Assembly: GCF_002379095.1 (NCBI RefSeq) | Contig: NZ_NBZV01000050.1 | Location: forward strand, 1-33,189 | Direction of reading: 5' to 3' | Length of the DNA stretch: 33,189 nt | Source: Polaromonas sp. AER18D-145 | GTDB taxonomy: Bacteria; Pseudomonadota; Gammaproteobacteria; Burkholderiales; Burkholderiaceae_C | Shown here: in pieces, positions 24,095 through 31,942 of the stretch | Position numbering within the stretch: the first letter of the stretch is position 1 | Layout: each line of letters begins with the position of its first letter | Notes under the pieces: model-generated | What the model was told of the DNA's origin: nothing | The model's database searches: none | What the model saw: only the letters and a program-made list of their open reading frames with translations | Translations under genes and position numbers: made by a program

Positions 24095-25408
24095 ATGCTC
24101 ACGACGCAAGAAAACGATTTGCTGTGCCGCGTCGAAGGCGACGCGCCCATGGGCCAGCTGATGCGGCGGCACTGGACACCGGTGTGCCTGCGCGAGGAAG
24201 TCTCCGAGCCCGATGGCCCGCCCGTGCAGGCGCGCGTCTTCGGGGAAGACCTTGTCGTATTCCGCGACAGCGAAGGCCGTGTCGGTGTGATGGAGGAGTT
24301 CTGCCCTCACCGGCGCGCATCCCTGGTTCTCGGCCGCAACGAAGAGGGTGGCCTGCGCTGCCTTTATCACGGCTGGAAGATGGACGTGCAGGGCAATGTG
24401 CTGGAGATGGCGTCGGAGCCGTGTGCCAGCGGCATGGCAGACCGGGTCAAGCACAAGGCCTACCCGGTGCACGAATGGGCAGGCTTCGTATGGGCTTGGT
24501 TTGGGCCGCCCGAATCGGTGCCCGAGTTCCGCCCGCCGGCCTGGGCGCCGACCGAAGAAGCTCGCGTCAGCATTGCTAAGGCGGTCCTGCCTTGTAACTG
24601 GGCGCAGGTGCTCGAGGGAGCAATCGACTCGGCCCACAGTTCCAGCCTGCACTCCTCCGACATGGTGCCCGCCCGCGTCGATGGCGCCAGGGCAACGGAC
24701 AAGACCTGGCTGCGGCCTTCCACCGACAAGGCGCCGCGCATGCAGGTGCAGCGCACCGGCTACGGTTTCCGGTACGCGGCATTGCGCCGTCCAATCACAA
24801 ACTCGGCCACGCACGAGTACATTCGCACGACCGTGTTCGTGGCGCCGGCGACTGCGCTGATTCCGCCGAACAACCTGTACAACGTGGCGAACATCAACGT
24901 CCCCCGGGACGACACCTCCACGGCCTTTTATTTCATCGCGTGGGGCCACCCGGCACAAACGCCCGAAACCGACACCTGGCGCAAGTTCCTGCGCCAGCAG
25001 GTGGGCGTGGACCTGGATTCCCTGTACAAGCCCTTGCGCACGCGCGAGAACATGTTCTGGCAGGACCGCCAGGCCATGAAGGCAGGCAACTTCACGGGGA
25101 TCACCGGTTTCCCGAATCAGGACGTCGCCATGTGGGTCACGATGGGCCCGATAGCCGACCGCACGCGCGATCGCCTGGGGGCAAGCGACGTCGCGGTGGT
25201 CGAGTTCCGCAAGCAGATGCTGGACGCCGTGCGCGTGTTTCAGGATGGCGGCCCGGTGATCGGCACCGGGGCCGAGGCTATCTCGCCGCAGGTGTGCGCC
25301 TTCCAGGCGGTCGTGCCAAAGACCATCGACTGGCGCACCTACGACGCCCAGCATGTGTGGCACGAGCAGCAGGCCGTGGGCGACGCCGGCTACCAGATCA
25401 AGGCCTGA
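24095..25408 (+). CDS. ophA2: Phthalate 4,5-dioxygenase oxygenase component, 437 aa
   Basis: A Rieske non-heme iron oxygenase of the single-subunit (class IA) type. Rieske ligands are Cys70, His72 (FCPHRRASLVLGRNEE) and Cys89, His92 (RCLYHGWK). The iron site is in GAIDSAHSSSLHSSDM, with Asp178, His181 and His186. The run VRVSI..LPCNWAQVLEG and the DMVPARVD region match OphA2/Pht3 proteins closely by eye. The enzyme converts phthalate to cis-4,5-dihydro-4,5-dihydroxyphthalate, taking electrons from the OphA1-type reductase two genes on. GAAGGA precedes the ATG. Confidence 0.9.
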   Translation: MLTTQENDLLCRVEGDAPMGQLMRRHWTPVCLREEVSEPDGPPVQARVFGEDLVVFRDSEGRVGVMEEFCPHRRASLVLGRNEEGGLRCLYHGWKMDVQGNVLEMASEPCASGMADRVKHKAYPVHEWAGFVWAWFGPPESVPEFRPPAWAPTEEARVSIAKAVLPCNWAQVLEGAIDSAHSSSLHSSDMVPARVDGARATDKTWLRPSTDKAPRMQVQRTGYGFRYAALRRPITNSATHEYIRTTVFVAPATALIPPNNLYNVANINVPRDDTSTAFYFIAWGHPAQTPETDTWRKFLRQQVGVDLDSLYKPLRTRENMFWQDRQAMKAGNFTGITGFPNQDVAMWVTMGPIADRTRDRLGASDVAVVEFRKQMLDAVRVFQDGGPVIGTGAEAISPQVCAFQAVVPKTIDWRTYDAQHVWHEQQAVGDAGYQIKA

Positions 25409-25419
25409 AGGAGATCCCG

Positions 25420-26409
25420 ATGGCCAAGCTTCAACTTTCCGTCGCGATGGGGGACTATGACCGCACGCGAGCCCTCTATGACGGTAGGGTGCAGATCGAC
25501 GGTGTCGATCCCGTTTACATGCTACTGAATCCGGAAGAGATGTTCTTTCGGGCCATGCGCAGTCAGGACTTCGACATCGCCGAGCTGTCCTTCTCCAGTT
25601 ACCTGGTCAAACACTCGCGGGGCGAATCGCCCTACATCGCGGTGCCTGTTTTCCTGTCCCGCGCTTTCCGCCATACCTCTATCTATGTGCGCCGCGACCG
25701 AATCAAAACACCGCAAGACCTCAGGGGATGCCGCGTCGGCGTGCCCGAATACCAGCTCACTGCCATTGTCTGGGCGCGGGCGCTGCTGGAGGACGAATAC
25801 GGGATCAAGCCGTCCGACGTGACCTGGGTGCGCGGTGGCATCGACACGCCGGGACGGCCGGAGAAGATCCGGCTCGAACTTCCCGCGGACGTGCGCCTGG
25901 AAAGCGCGCCTGAAGGAAAGACCATCACGCAGTTGCTCGACGAAGGGGACATCGACGCGTTCATCGCGCCGCGTCCGCCGGGCGCGCAGGCGCTGCGCAA
26001 TCCGGCCGTGGGCTGGCTTTTCGAAGACCCCACCGCCGTGGCTAAGGACTTCTACCGCCGCAAACGCGTGTTTCCCATCATGCATGTGGTGGGCATTCGC
26101 AATGCGCTGGCGCAGCAGCACCCGTGGTTGCCCGGCGCGGTGATGAAGGCGTTCACGCAGTCGAAGGCCGCGGCGCTCGAACTGCTTGGCGACACGTCGG
26201 CCACCAAGGTGACATTGCCTTTCGTGGAGGAGCAGTTGCAGGCCGCGCGCGCGCTGATGGGCGATGACTACTGGTCCTATGGTGTCGCGCAAAACCAGCC
26301 TACGCTGGAAACATTCTTGCGCTACCACTACTCCCAGGGCCTGTCGTCGCGGCATGTGCCGCTGACCGAGGTTTTTCACCCGGCCTCCTACGAGAGTTAC
26401 AGCATCTGA
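25420..26409 (+). CDS. ophC: 4,5-dihydroxyphthalate decarboxylase, 329 aa
   Basis: A periplasmic-binding-protein-like fold enzyme that decarboxylates 4,5-dihydroxyphthalate to protocatechuate (EC 4.1.1.55; Pht5/OphC). The start LQLSVAMGDYDRTRALYDGRVQIDGVDP, SRAFRHTSIYVRRD and GIDTPGRPEKIRL are characteristic of this family. Despite the fold it has no signal peptide and should be cytoplasmic. The ATG at 25420 follows GAAGGAG by six bases and lies eleven bases after the oxygenase stop. The enzyme closes the phthalate branch; protocatechuate ring cleavage is not encoded in the window. Confidence 0.92.
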   Translation: MAKLQLSVAMGDYDRTRALYDGRVQIDGVDPVYMLLNPEEMFFRAMRSQDFDIAELSFSSYLVKHSRGESPYIAVPVFLSRAFRHTSIYVRRDRIKTPQDLRGCRVGVPEYQLTAIVWARALLEDEYGIKPSDVTWVRGGIDTPGRPEKIRLELPADVRLESAPEGKTITQLLDEGDIDAFIAPRPPGAQALRNPAVGWLFEDPTAVAKDFYRRKRVFPIMHVVGIRNALAQQHPWLPGAVMKAFTQSKAAALELLGDTSATKVTLPFVEEQLQAARALMGDDYWSYGVAQNQPTLETFLRYHYSQGLSSRHVPLTEVFHPASYESYSI

Positions 26410-26416
26410 TTGCGCC

Positions 26417-27379
26417 ATGAACTACAACACTGAACCCGCATTGATGCTGCGCATCGCGCGCGCCGCCGCGGTCGCGGACGGCATCCGCAGTTTCGAACTG
26501 GTCCCGCCTGCCGGGCAGTTGCTGCCCGCCTTCACGTCCGGGGCGCACATCCGGGTGCGCACGCCCGCCGGTACGGTGCGCAAATACTCGCTGTGCAACC
26601 ATCCGGACGAGCGCGATCGCTATGTGATCGCGGTCAAGCGCGACGCCTCCGGGCGGGGCGGCTCGGTCAGCATGGTGGACGACGCGGCCGAGGGCGACAT
26701 GCTGGCGGTCTGGGAACCTGAGAATGCGTTCCGGATGTCGCGGGGCACCCGCCGCTACCTGTTCATCGCGGGGGGCATCGGCATCACGCCCATTCTCTCC
26801 ATGATCCGTTCGTTGCAGGGGCTGGATGCCCAATGGCAACTGGTCTACCTCGCCCGCTCGGCGGCCACGACCCCGTTCGTCGATGAACTCAAGGAACTGG
26901 GAACGGGCAGCCAGGTCCGGATCCACCATGACGAAGGCGATCCCGCACGCGCCCTTGACCTGTGGCCCTGGCTCGAAAAGCCGCAGGCCGAGCAGCATGT
27001 CTATTGCTGCGGGCCGCGCCCGCTGATGGATGCGGTCAGGGACATGAGCGGGCACTGGAACGCGGGCAAGGTCCATTTCGAAAGCTTCACCGACGGGTCG
27101 GTCGCGCGCAAGAATGACCATCCCTTCACCGTTCATCTCGCGCGGTCGGGCAAGACGCTCCAGGTGGCGGTGGGCCAGTCGATCCTAGAGGCCGCCCGCG
27201 GCGCGGGTGTGCAGGTTGCAGCCTCGTGCGAAAGTGGCACCTGCGGCACCTGCCGCACGAGTTTGCTGGCCGGCCACGCGGATCACCGCGACATGGTGCT
27301 GATGCCCGAGGAGCTGTCCTCGCAGATCATGGTGTGCGTCTCGCGTGCGGTTAGCGGCGAACTGACGCTGGACCTGTGA
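26417..27379 (+). CDS. ophA1: Phthalate dioxygenase reductase, 320 aa
   Basis: A class IA reductase combining three domains. The first is an FMN domain with RKYSLCN (residues 55-61). The second is a pyridine nucleotide domain with AGGIGITPILSMI (118-130) and the CCGPRPLMDAV motif. The third is a C-terminal plant-type [2Fe-2S] domain with Cys271, Cys276, Cys279 and Cys307. It passes electrons from NADH to the OphA2 Rieske centre. In the absence of another reductase it might also feed the module 1 ferredoxin, which is speculative. Its stop overlaps the GTG start of the dehydrogenase gene. Confidence 0.93.
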   Translation: MNYNTEPALMLRIARAAAVADGIRSFELVPPAGQLLPAFTSGAHIRVRTPAGTVRKYSLCNHPDERDRYVIAVKRDASGRGGSVSMVDDAAEGDMLAVWEPENAFRMSRGTRRYLFIAGGIGITPILSMIRSLQGLDAQWQLVYLARSAATTPFVDELKELGTGSQVRIHHDEGDPARALDLWPWLEKPQAEQHVYCCGPRPLMDAVRDMSGHWNAGKVHFESFTDGSVARKNDHPFTVHLARSGKTLQVAVGQSILEAARGAGVQVAASCESGTCGTCRTSLLAGHADHRDMVLMPEELSSQIMVCVSRAVSGELTLDL

Positions 27380-28572
27380 ACGCCGCGCCCATCCGGATCG
27401 GGGTCATCGGGCTGGGCCGCGCGTTCAGCCTGATGGTGCCGACCTTCTTTCGCGACCCGCGCGTGAAGATCGTGGCGGGTTTCGACACGCGTGAAGAGCC
27501 ACTGCGCCAGCTGGTTTCCGATTTCGGGGCCGCCACGCATCGCGAGGTCGAAGCGCTGTGCAGCGACCCCCAGGTCGAAGTCGTGTACGTGGCCAGTCCG
27601 CACCAGTTCCACGCACAGCACGTGGAGCTGGCGGCGCGGCATGGCAAGCACGTGTTGCTGGAAAAGCCGATGGCGCTGACGCTGGCCCAATGCGACGCGA
27701 TGATCGCCGCCTGCGAGCGCGCGAATGTGCACCTGATCGTGGGCCACTGCCACAGCTTCGACGCGCCCTACATCCTGGCCGGAGATCTGGTGGGCAGCGG
27801 AGAGTACGGCGCGGTTCGCATGATCCATGCGCTGAACTACACGGACTTTCTCTACCGGCCGCGTCGGCCTGAGGAGTTGCAAACGCAGGAAGGCGGCGGC
27901 GTTGTGTTCAGCCAGGCGGCGCACCAACTCGACATCGTCCGCCTGCTGGCCGGCAGCCCGGTCACGCGCGTGCGGGCCGCAGCGGGCCGCTGGGACGAGG
28001 CGCGCCCCACTGAAGGAGCCTATGTCGCCATGCTGTGGTTTGCCAATGGCTGCTTCGCATCAGTGATCTACAGCGGCTATGCGCATTTCGATTCTGACGA
28101 GTGGTGCGGCTGGACCTCGGAGATGGGTGGCGAGAAATCCCCCGAGCGGCACCCGCAGGCTAGGCAGCGGCTGGCGCAGGTCGGCACGGCGGCGGACGAG
28201 GCGGCGCTGAAGGCATCCACGACCTACGGCGGTCCCCAGTACAGTGACGAGCGGGCCGCCGTGCCGGCGCGGGCGTACCAGCATTTCGGCCCGGTCATCG
28301 TCAGCTGCGAGCGCGCGGACCTGCGGCCGGTACCCGACGGTGTATGGATCCATTCGGACGGCGAGCGGCGAAAGATAGCCCTGCCGCCTCCTGCCGTGCC
28401 GCGGGCTGAAGTCATTGACGAGCTGCACGGCGCCTTGCGGCAGGGTTTGACACCGCAGCATGACGGAACTTGGGCGCGAGGTACGCTCGCCGCGTGTCTG
28501 GCATTGCTGCAATCCAGTACTTCGCAGGCAGATGTGCTGCTCCAGGGTCCTATGCAAGAATATCCATCATGA
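27376..28572 (+). CDS. ophB: cis-4,5-dihydrodiol phthalate dehydrogenase (Gfo/Idh/MocA family), 398 aa
   Basis: A Rossmann-fold oxidoreductase (GVIGLGRAF near residues 9-17; EKPMALT in the second conserved block; GHCHSFDAPY later). In phthalate clusters this family member (OphB/Pht4) oxidises cis-4,5-dihydro-4,5-dihydroxyphthalate to 4,5-dihydroxyphthalate. It lies directly after the reductase with a GTGA overlap, using GTG at 27376 as start. The position between ophA1 and the marR gene supports the assignment over a sugar dehydrogenase of the same family. Confidence 0.88.
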   Translation: MNAAPIRIGVIGLGRAFSLMVPTFFRDPRVKIVAGFDTREEPLRQLVSDFGAATHREVEALCSDPQVEVVYVASPHQFHAQHVELAARHGKHVLLEKPMALTLAQCDAMIAACERANVHLIVGHCHSFDAPYILAGDLVGSGEYGAVRMIHALNYTDFLYRPRRPEELQTQEGGGVVFSQAAHQLDIVRLLAGSPVTRVRAAAGRWDEARPTEGAYVAMLWFANGCFASVIYSGYAHFDSDEWCGWTSEMGGEKSPERHPQARQRLAQVGTAADEAALKASTTYGGPQYSDERAAVPARAYQHFGPVIVSCERADLRPVPDGVWIHSDGERRKIALPPPAVPRAEVIDELHGALRQGLTPQHDGTWARGTLAACLALLQSSTSQADVLLQGPMQEYPS

Positions 28573-29108
28573 GTGCAAAAAGGGAACGGCCTGAAGGCGA
28601 GATAACCGACCGCGTCCTGCGACAGTGGCATGAAGCCGTTCCGAACGACCGGATGGCACACTTGGTAAAGGACGCGACGCGCTGCTTCCTGCGTGCCCTG
28701 CAGGTGAGGCTGGCGCGGCACAACGTGCAGCTGGGGCACTGGACTTTTCTTCGCATCCTGTGGCAGCGCGACGGCCTGACCAAGCGCGAGCTGAGCATGG
28801 AAGCCGGTCTCATGGAACCCACTACATTCGTCGCATTGAGAGCTATGGAGTCGCTGGGCTATGTCACGCTAGAGCGCAGGGCGGAGAACCGCAAAAACAT
28901 CTATGTCTTCTTGACGCCACTGGGTCGCAAGCTCAAAGACGTTCTGGTGCCGTTGGCCGAGGAGGTCAACGCGATTGCCTTGCGGGGCGTGCCTGCGTCC
29001 GACGTCGCCGCCACGCGAAGATGCCTGCTCAATGCGATCGAAAACCTGTCGCGTGACGAGATGCTTCCAATGGGTGAACAGGCTGAGGCCGGGGAGAATG
29101 ATCTGTGA
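28569..29108 (+). CDS. MarR-family regulator of module 2, 179 aa
   Basis: A winged-helix regulator with HTH residues in LWQRDGLTKRELSMEAGLMEPTTFVALRAMESLGYV and the wing ERRAENRKNIYVFLT. Its HTH resembles that of the module 1 MarR protein (LWQ.DG...REL, EP......R..E.LG), so the two are probably paralogues. The ATG forms an ATGA overlap with ophB. It may act on the palindrome at 24061-24072. The ligand is likely phthalate or an upstream aromatic acid. Confidence 0.88.
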   Translation: MSAKRERPEGEITDRVLRQWHEAVPNDRMAHLVKDATRCFLRALQVRLARHNVQLGHWTFLRILWQRDGLTKRELSMEAGLMEPTTFVALRAMESLGYVTLERRAENRKNIYVFLTPLGRKLKDVLVPLAEEVNAIALRGVPASDVAATRRCLLNAIENLSRDEMLPMGEQAEAGENDL

Positions 29109-29284
29109 GAGGACTGGAAGAAGAGTTCTTTGCCCAGCGTTTCATAGGGCCTGATGAAGCGGAAACCCTATCCCAGGCGATTGCGCGCAATGTGCGCGAC
29201 GCACTCAGCGAGGATCTGGGTCCGACCGACCTGACTGGTAACTTGGTTCAAGCCTCCCGAAGCGCCACCGCGCGTGTCCGGGCT
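29105..29284 (+). pseudogene. Quinolinate phosphoribosyltransferase (NadC), N-terminal fragment
   Basis: About 60 residues remain: a start GTG overlapping the marR stop (GTGA), then AIARNVRDALSEDLGPTDLTGNLV and ATARVRA, the N-terminal helix and strand of NadC. The family has about 280-295 residues. Similarity ends near 29282, and the frame runs through unrelated sequence to a stop at 29345-29347. A quinolinate phosphoribosyltransferase gene is a known companion of phthalate genes in Burkholderia cepacia DBO1, where it relieves inhibition of NAD synthesis by phthalate, an analogue of quinolinate. Here the copy is destroyed next to IS110-type sequence. Confidence 0.8.
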
Positions 29285-29558
29285 AACTTTCATGAATCCA
29301 GGCCGACGCCCCGGATGATGAAAGAAACTCAGGGGTGGAGGTGCTGAGGTAGATGCCGAGAAAATTCTTTGGGAGCTTGCATCCCGATAGCTAACTTGGC
29401 GCGCCTTCACCGACTCGTACCCCGAATTGACTCCATCGGTTTTGCCGATGAGATCGCACGTTAAACAGGGCTGCTGAGCGCGAGCTCAGACAAGCAATTT
29501 CGGTGGGGCACCGCAACACCTCCAGTTTTGAAGTTTACACATCAACTGGAGGAAAGCG
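29285..29558. other. Non-coding stretch between the nadC fragment and the IS110 remnant
   Basis: No gene is seen. It is most simply the left end of the IS110-family element, which in that family can encode a structured guide (bridge) RNA. An imperfect inverted pair lies at about 29286-29301 and 29312-29327 (CTTTCAT and ATGAAAG arms). The left boundary with nadC is near 29283. The RNA role is an inference from family knowledge only. Confidence 0.35.
29519..29552 (+). promoter_or_regulatory. Hairpin covering the IS110 transposase ribosome-binding site
   Basis: CCTCCAGTT (29519-29527) and AACTGGAGG (29544-29552) are perfect 9-base arms around 16 bases. The 3' arm holds GGAGG, the Shine-Dalgarno sequence six bases before the ATG at 29559. 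A transcript reading in from the left would hide the site in a stem, which would reduce transposase translation. A transcript starting inside the hairpin would leave it free. Confidence 0.55.
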
Positions 29559-29864
29559 ATGGACATTGTTCCCATCTACAAGCGCGTCATAGGGCTGGAC
29601 GTGCTATCCAAGCGCAATCACGGGCTGCGCCATCACCGAGCAGCCTGACGGCAGCGTTACCTATGAGCGGCGTGAGTTTGGCGGCTTCAAGCGAGACCGC
29701 AAGGCGCTGGCCGAGTGGGCGCGCTCAATTGGCCCGGATATCGTGGTTATGGCGAGCACCGGCATTTATTGGAAGAGTCCGTATGCGGCGCTGGAGTCGG
29801 TTGGCATAGTGGCGTGTGTGGTCAACGCCCGCCACGTCAAGGCGGTGCACATCGGTAACGTTTG
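29559..29864 (+). pseudogene. IS110-family transposase, frameshifted N-terminal remnant
   Basis: The ATG at 29559 starts MDIVPIYKRVIGLDV, then a probable one-base deletion near 29605-29620 shifts the frame. The rest continues as AITEQPDGSVTYERREFGG and on to VVNARHVKAVHIGN. The usual VVMESTGIYW motif, which holds a catalytic Glu of the DEDD site, reads VVMASTGIYW. The frame ends in TGA at 29862-29864 after about 100 of the usual 320-400 residues, before the Asp pair of the RuvC-like domain and the Ser domain. Three separate lesions (frameshift, Glu to Ala, truncation) show an old, dead element. Confidence 0.85.
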
Positions 29865-29933
29865 AGATCCTTCAATAGTTGGCAAACTCAGCGAACAAAT
29901 CCGCGTTTCCTAAGTCCCCCCGTCATTCATCGG

Positions 29934-31034
29934 CTACAAGAGTTCGTCGTCGTGCTCGCCAATAAACGGTGCGGGACCTGGGCGATCTGTCACCGTCCGG
30001 CTGAACCTCGGCGCGGGTGAAGGTTGAAGCACGCCGTCTCGCTCAAAGAATGTGCCGCGCGCACTGTTGTGCGGGTGACGTGCCGCCTCTTCTAGCGTTA
30101 ACACCGGCGCAAAGCACACGTCGGTCCCCTCCAGCAACGCACACCAGTGCGCGCTCGGCTCGCCGCGGAAGATGTCGGTGATCTGGCGTTTGAGCGCCGG
30201 CCAGGCCGCCGGATCGCGTTGCCGTTGAAACTCGGGATCGGTGATGCCGAGTTTTTTCAGCAAAAGCGTATAGAACTGCGGCTCCAGCGATGCAATCGAG
30301 ATCCACTTGCCGTCCGCGCACTCGTAGGTGTCGTAGAAATGCGAGCCACCGTCCAGCAGGTTGGCCTGCCGCTCGTTCTTCCACATTCCCAGCGCTTTGA
30401 GGTCGCAGACGATGGAGGTCAGCAGGGCCGCCCCGTCGGTGATGGCGGCATCGACCACCTGGCCGCGGCCCGAGGTGCGCGCTTCGAGCAAAGCGCAAAC
30501 GATGCCGAAGGCGAGCATCATTCCGCCGCCACCCAGGTCGCCGACCATCGCAGGCGGCGCTACCGGTCCGCCTTCCGAGCGGCCGATCAGGCTAAGCGCG
30601 CCCGACAGCGCGATGTAGTTGATGTCATGCCCGGCGGCCTGCGCGAGCGGGCCGTCCTGGCCCCAGCCGGTCATGCGCCCGTAGACGAGTCGTGGGTGGC
30701 GTGCCAGCAGCACGTCCGGGCCCAAACCCAGCCGCTCCATCACGCCCGGGCGGAAACCCTCGATGATCGCGTCGGCCCCGTCGACCAGTGCCAGGACTCG
30801 CTGCACGTCCTCGGGCGACTTCAGGTCGACCGCCATCGAACGCCGACCGCGGTGCAGCACGCTGCGCCGGCCACTGGCCAGGAAGGCACCATCCCCGCGG
30901 TCTTTGCCCTTGTCGGCCTTGCGATCCAGGCGGATCACGTTGGCGCCCATGTCGGACAGCATCATCGCGCAGAACGGTCCGGGGCCGATGCCGCCGAACT
31001 CGATTACTTTCAACCCTTGCAAGGGACCACTCAT
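29934..31034 (-). CDS. Class III CoA-transferase family protein, alpha-methylacyl-CoA racemase-like, 366 aa
   Basis: A CaiB/BaiF-fold protein. GLKVIEFGGIGPGPFCAMMLSDMGANVIRLD is the family start. AAGHDINYIALSGALSLIG with His136 and MVGDLGGGG with Asp166 match the catalytic His and Asp of alpha-methylacyl-CoA racemase rather than formyl-CoA transferase. Such racemases epimerise 2-methyl-branched acyl-CoA esters. It is complete, despite sitting next to the IS110 remnant. It lies 47 bases after a LivF-type ATPase gene on the same strand, so it may act on a branched acid imported by that transporter. No link to the naphthoate/phthalate genes is evident. Confidence 0.85.
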   Translation of the reverse strand: MSGPLQGLKVIEFGGIGPGPFCAMMLSDMGANVIRLDRKADKGKDRGDGAFLASGRRSVLHRGRRSMAVDLKSPEDVQRVLALVDGADAIIEGFRPGVMERLGLGPDVLLARHPRLVYGRMTGWGQDGPLAQAAGHDINYIALSGALSLIGRSEGGPVAPPAMVGDLGGGGMMLAFGIVCALLEARTSGRGQVVDAAITDGAALLTSIVCDLKALGMWKNERQANLLDGGSHFYDTYECADGKWISIASLEPQFYTLLLKKLGITDPEFQRQRDPAAWPALKRQITDIFRGEPSAHWCALLEGTDVCFAPVLTLEEAARHPHNSARGTFFERDGVLQPSPAPRFSRTVTDRPGPAPFIGEHDDELL

Positions 31035-31081
31035 TTGTCGTTACTCCTGAAACCGAATTAAAACCACAAGCCAGCCGTCTG

Positions 31082-31942
31082 TTACCCCAGCCAGCGCTTG
31101 CGCCGCTTGTAGTGCTTGACCTCGCGAAAGCTCTTGCGCACCCCCTCGCGGTCCAGGCCGAGATAGAACTCGCGCACATCCTCGTTGTCACGTAGTTCCT
31201 GGGCCTGCCCCTCCAGCACGATGCGGCCGCTCTCCATGACATAGCCATAGTCGGCGATCTCCAGGGCTACGCGCGTGTTCTGCTCGACGATTAGCAGCGA
31301 CAGTCCCTGCTCACGCAAGTGGTGCAGCACGGCGAAGACTTCCTCGATCATGCGCGGCGCCAGTCCGAGTGACGGCTCGTCGATCAGCATGAGTTTCGGC
31401 TCGGCCATGATCGCGCGCCCGATCACCAGCATCTGTTGCTCGCCGCCCGACAGATAGCCGGCAGTGCGTTTTCGCAGTTCGGCCAGGCGCGGAATCGCTT
31501 CGTACACGCTGTCCATCGCCCGGCGCATCGCCTGCGCTGACGCAAACATGTGGCCGCCGATGATGAGGTTTTGCTCGACCGTCATGTGCTGCAGCACGCG
31601 TCGGCCTTCCATCACATGGACCAGACCGCTGCGCACCACGGTTGCCGGGTCGTGCCCCTGAATTGGCCGGCCGTCGAAGGTGATCGCTCCTCCCGAGACG
31701 CGGCCGTCTTCCGAGTCAATGACGCCGGAGATGGCCTTGAGCGTGGTGCTCTTGCCTGCGCCGTTGGCGCCCAGCAGCGCCACGCATCCGCCTTCGGGGA
31801 CCTGCATCGACACGCCCTTAAGCGCCAGGATCACCTCGGCATACAGCACCTCGACGTTGGACAGCGTCAGCACCGCCGGATTGACGGCCGCATGGGGCGC
31901 GGTACGTTGATCCGGTGCTGCAGCAAGGGCTGAATTCACCAT
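31082..31942 (-). CDS. ABC transporter ATP-binding protein (LivF type), 286 aa
   Basis: Walker A is GANGAGKST, the signature is YLSGGEQQMLVIGRAIM and Walker B is LMLIDEPSLGLAP, the GLAP being usual for LivF. Extra residues occur at both ends: about 25 before the ATPase start (LSNVEVLYAEVILALKGVSM) and a basic tail (SFREVKHYKRRKRWLG) beyond the normal end near 240. The ATG at 31942 overlaps the stop of the binding-protein gene. No permease gene is visible; these probably precede the binding protein outside the window. Confidence 0.9.
   Translation of the reverse strand: MVNSALAAAPDQRTAPHAAVNPAVLTLSNVEVLYAEVILALKGVSMQVPEGGCVALLGANGAGKSTTLKAISGVIDSEDGRVSGGAITFDGRPIQGHDPATVVRSGLVHVMEGRRVLQHMTVEQNLIIGGHMFASAQAMRRAMDSVYEAIPRLAELRKRTAGYLSGGEQQMLVIGRAIMAEPKLMLIDEPSLGLAPRMIEEVFAVLHHLREQGLSLLIVEQNTRVALEIADYGYVMESGRIVLEGQAQELRDNEDVREFYLGLDREGVRKSFREVKHYKRRKRWLG

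Noticed and set aside
24026..25363. 445-codon minus-strand frame over the phthalate oxygenase gene
   Set aside because: It is antisense to a gene with complete Rieske and iron-site motifs and shows no recognisable domain itself.
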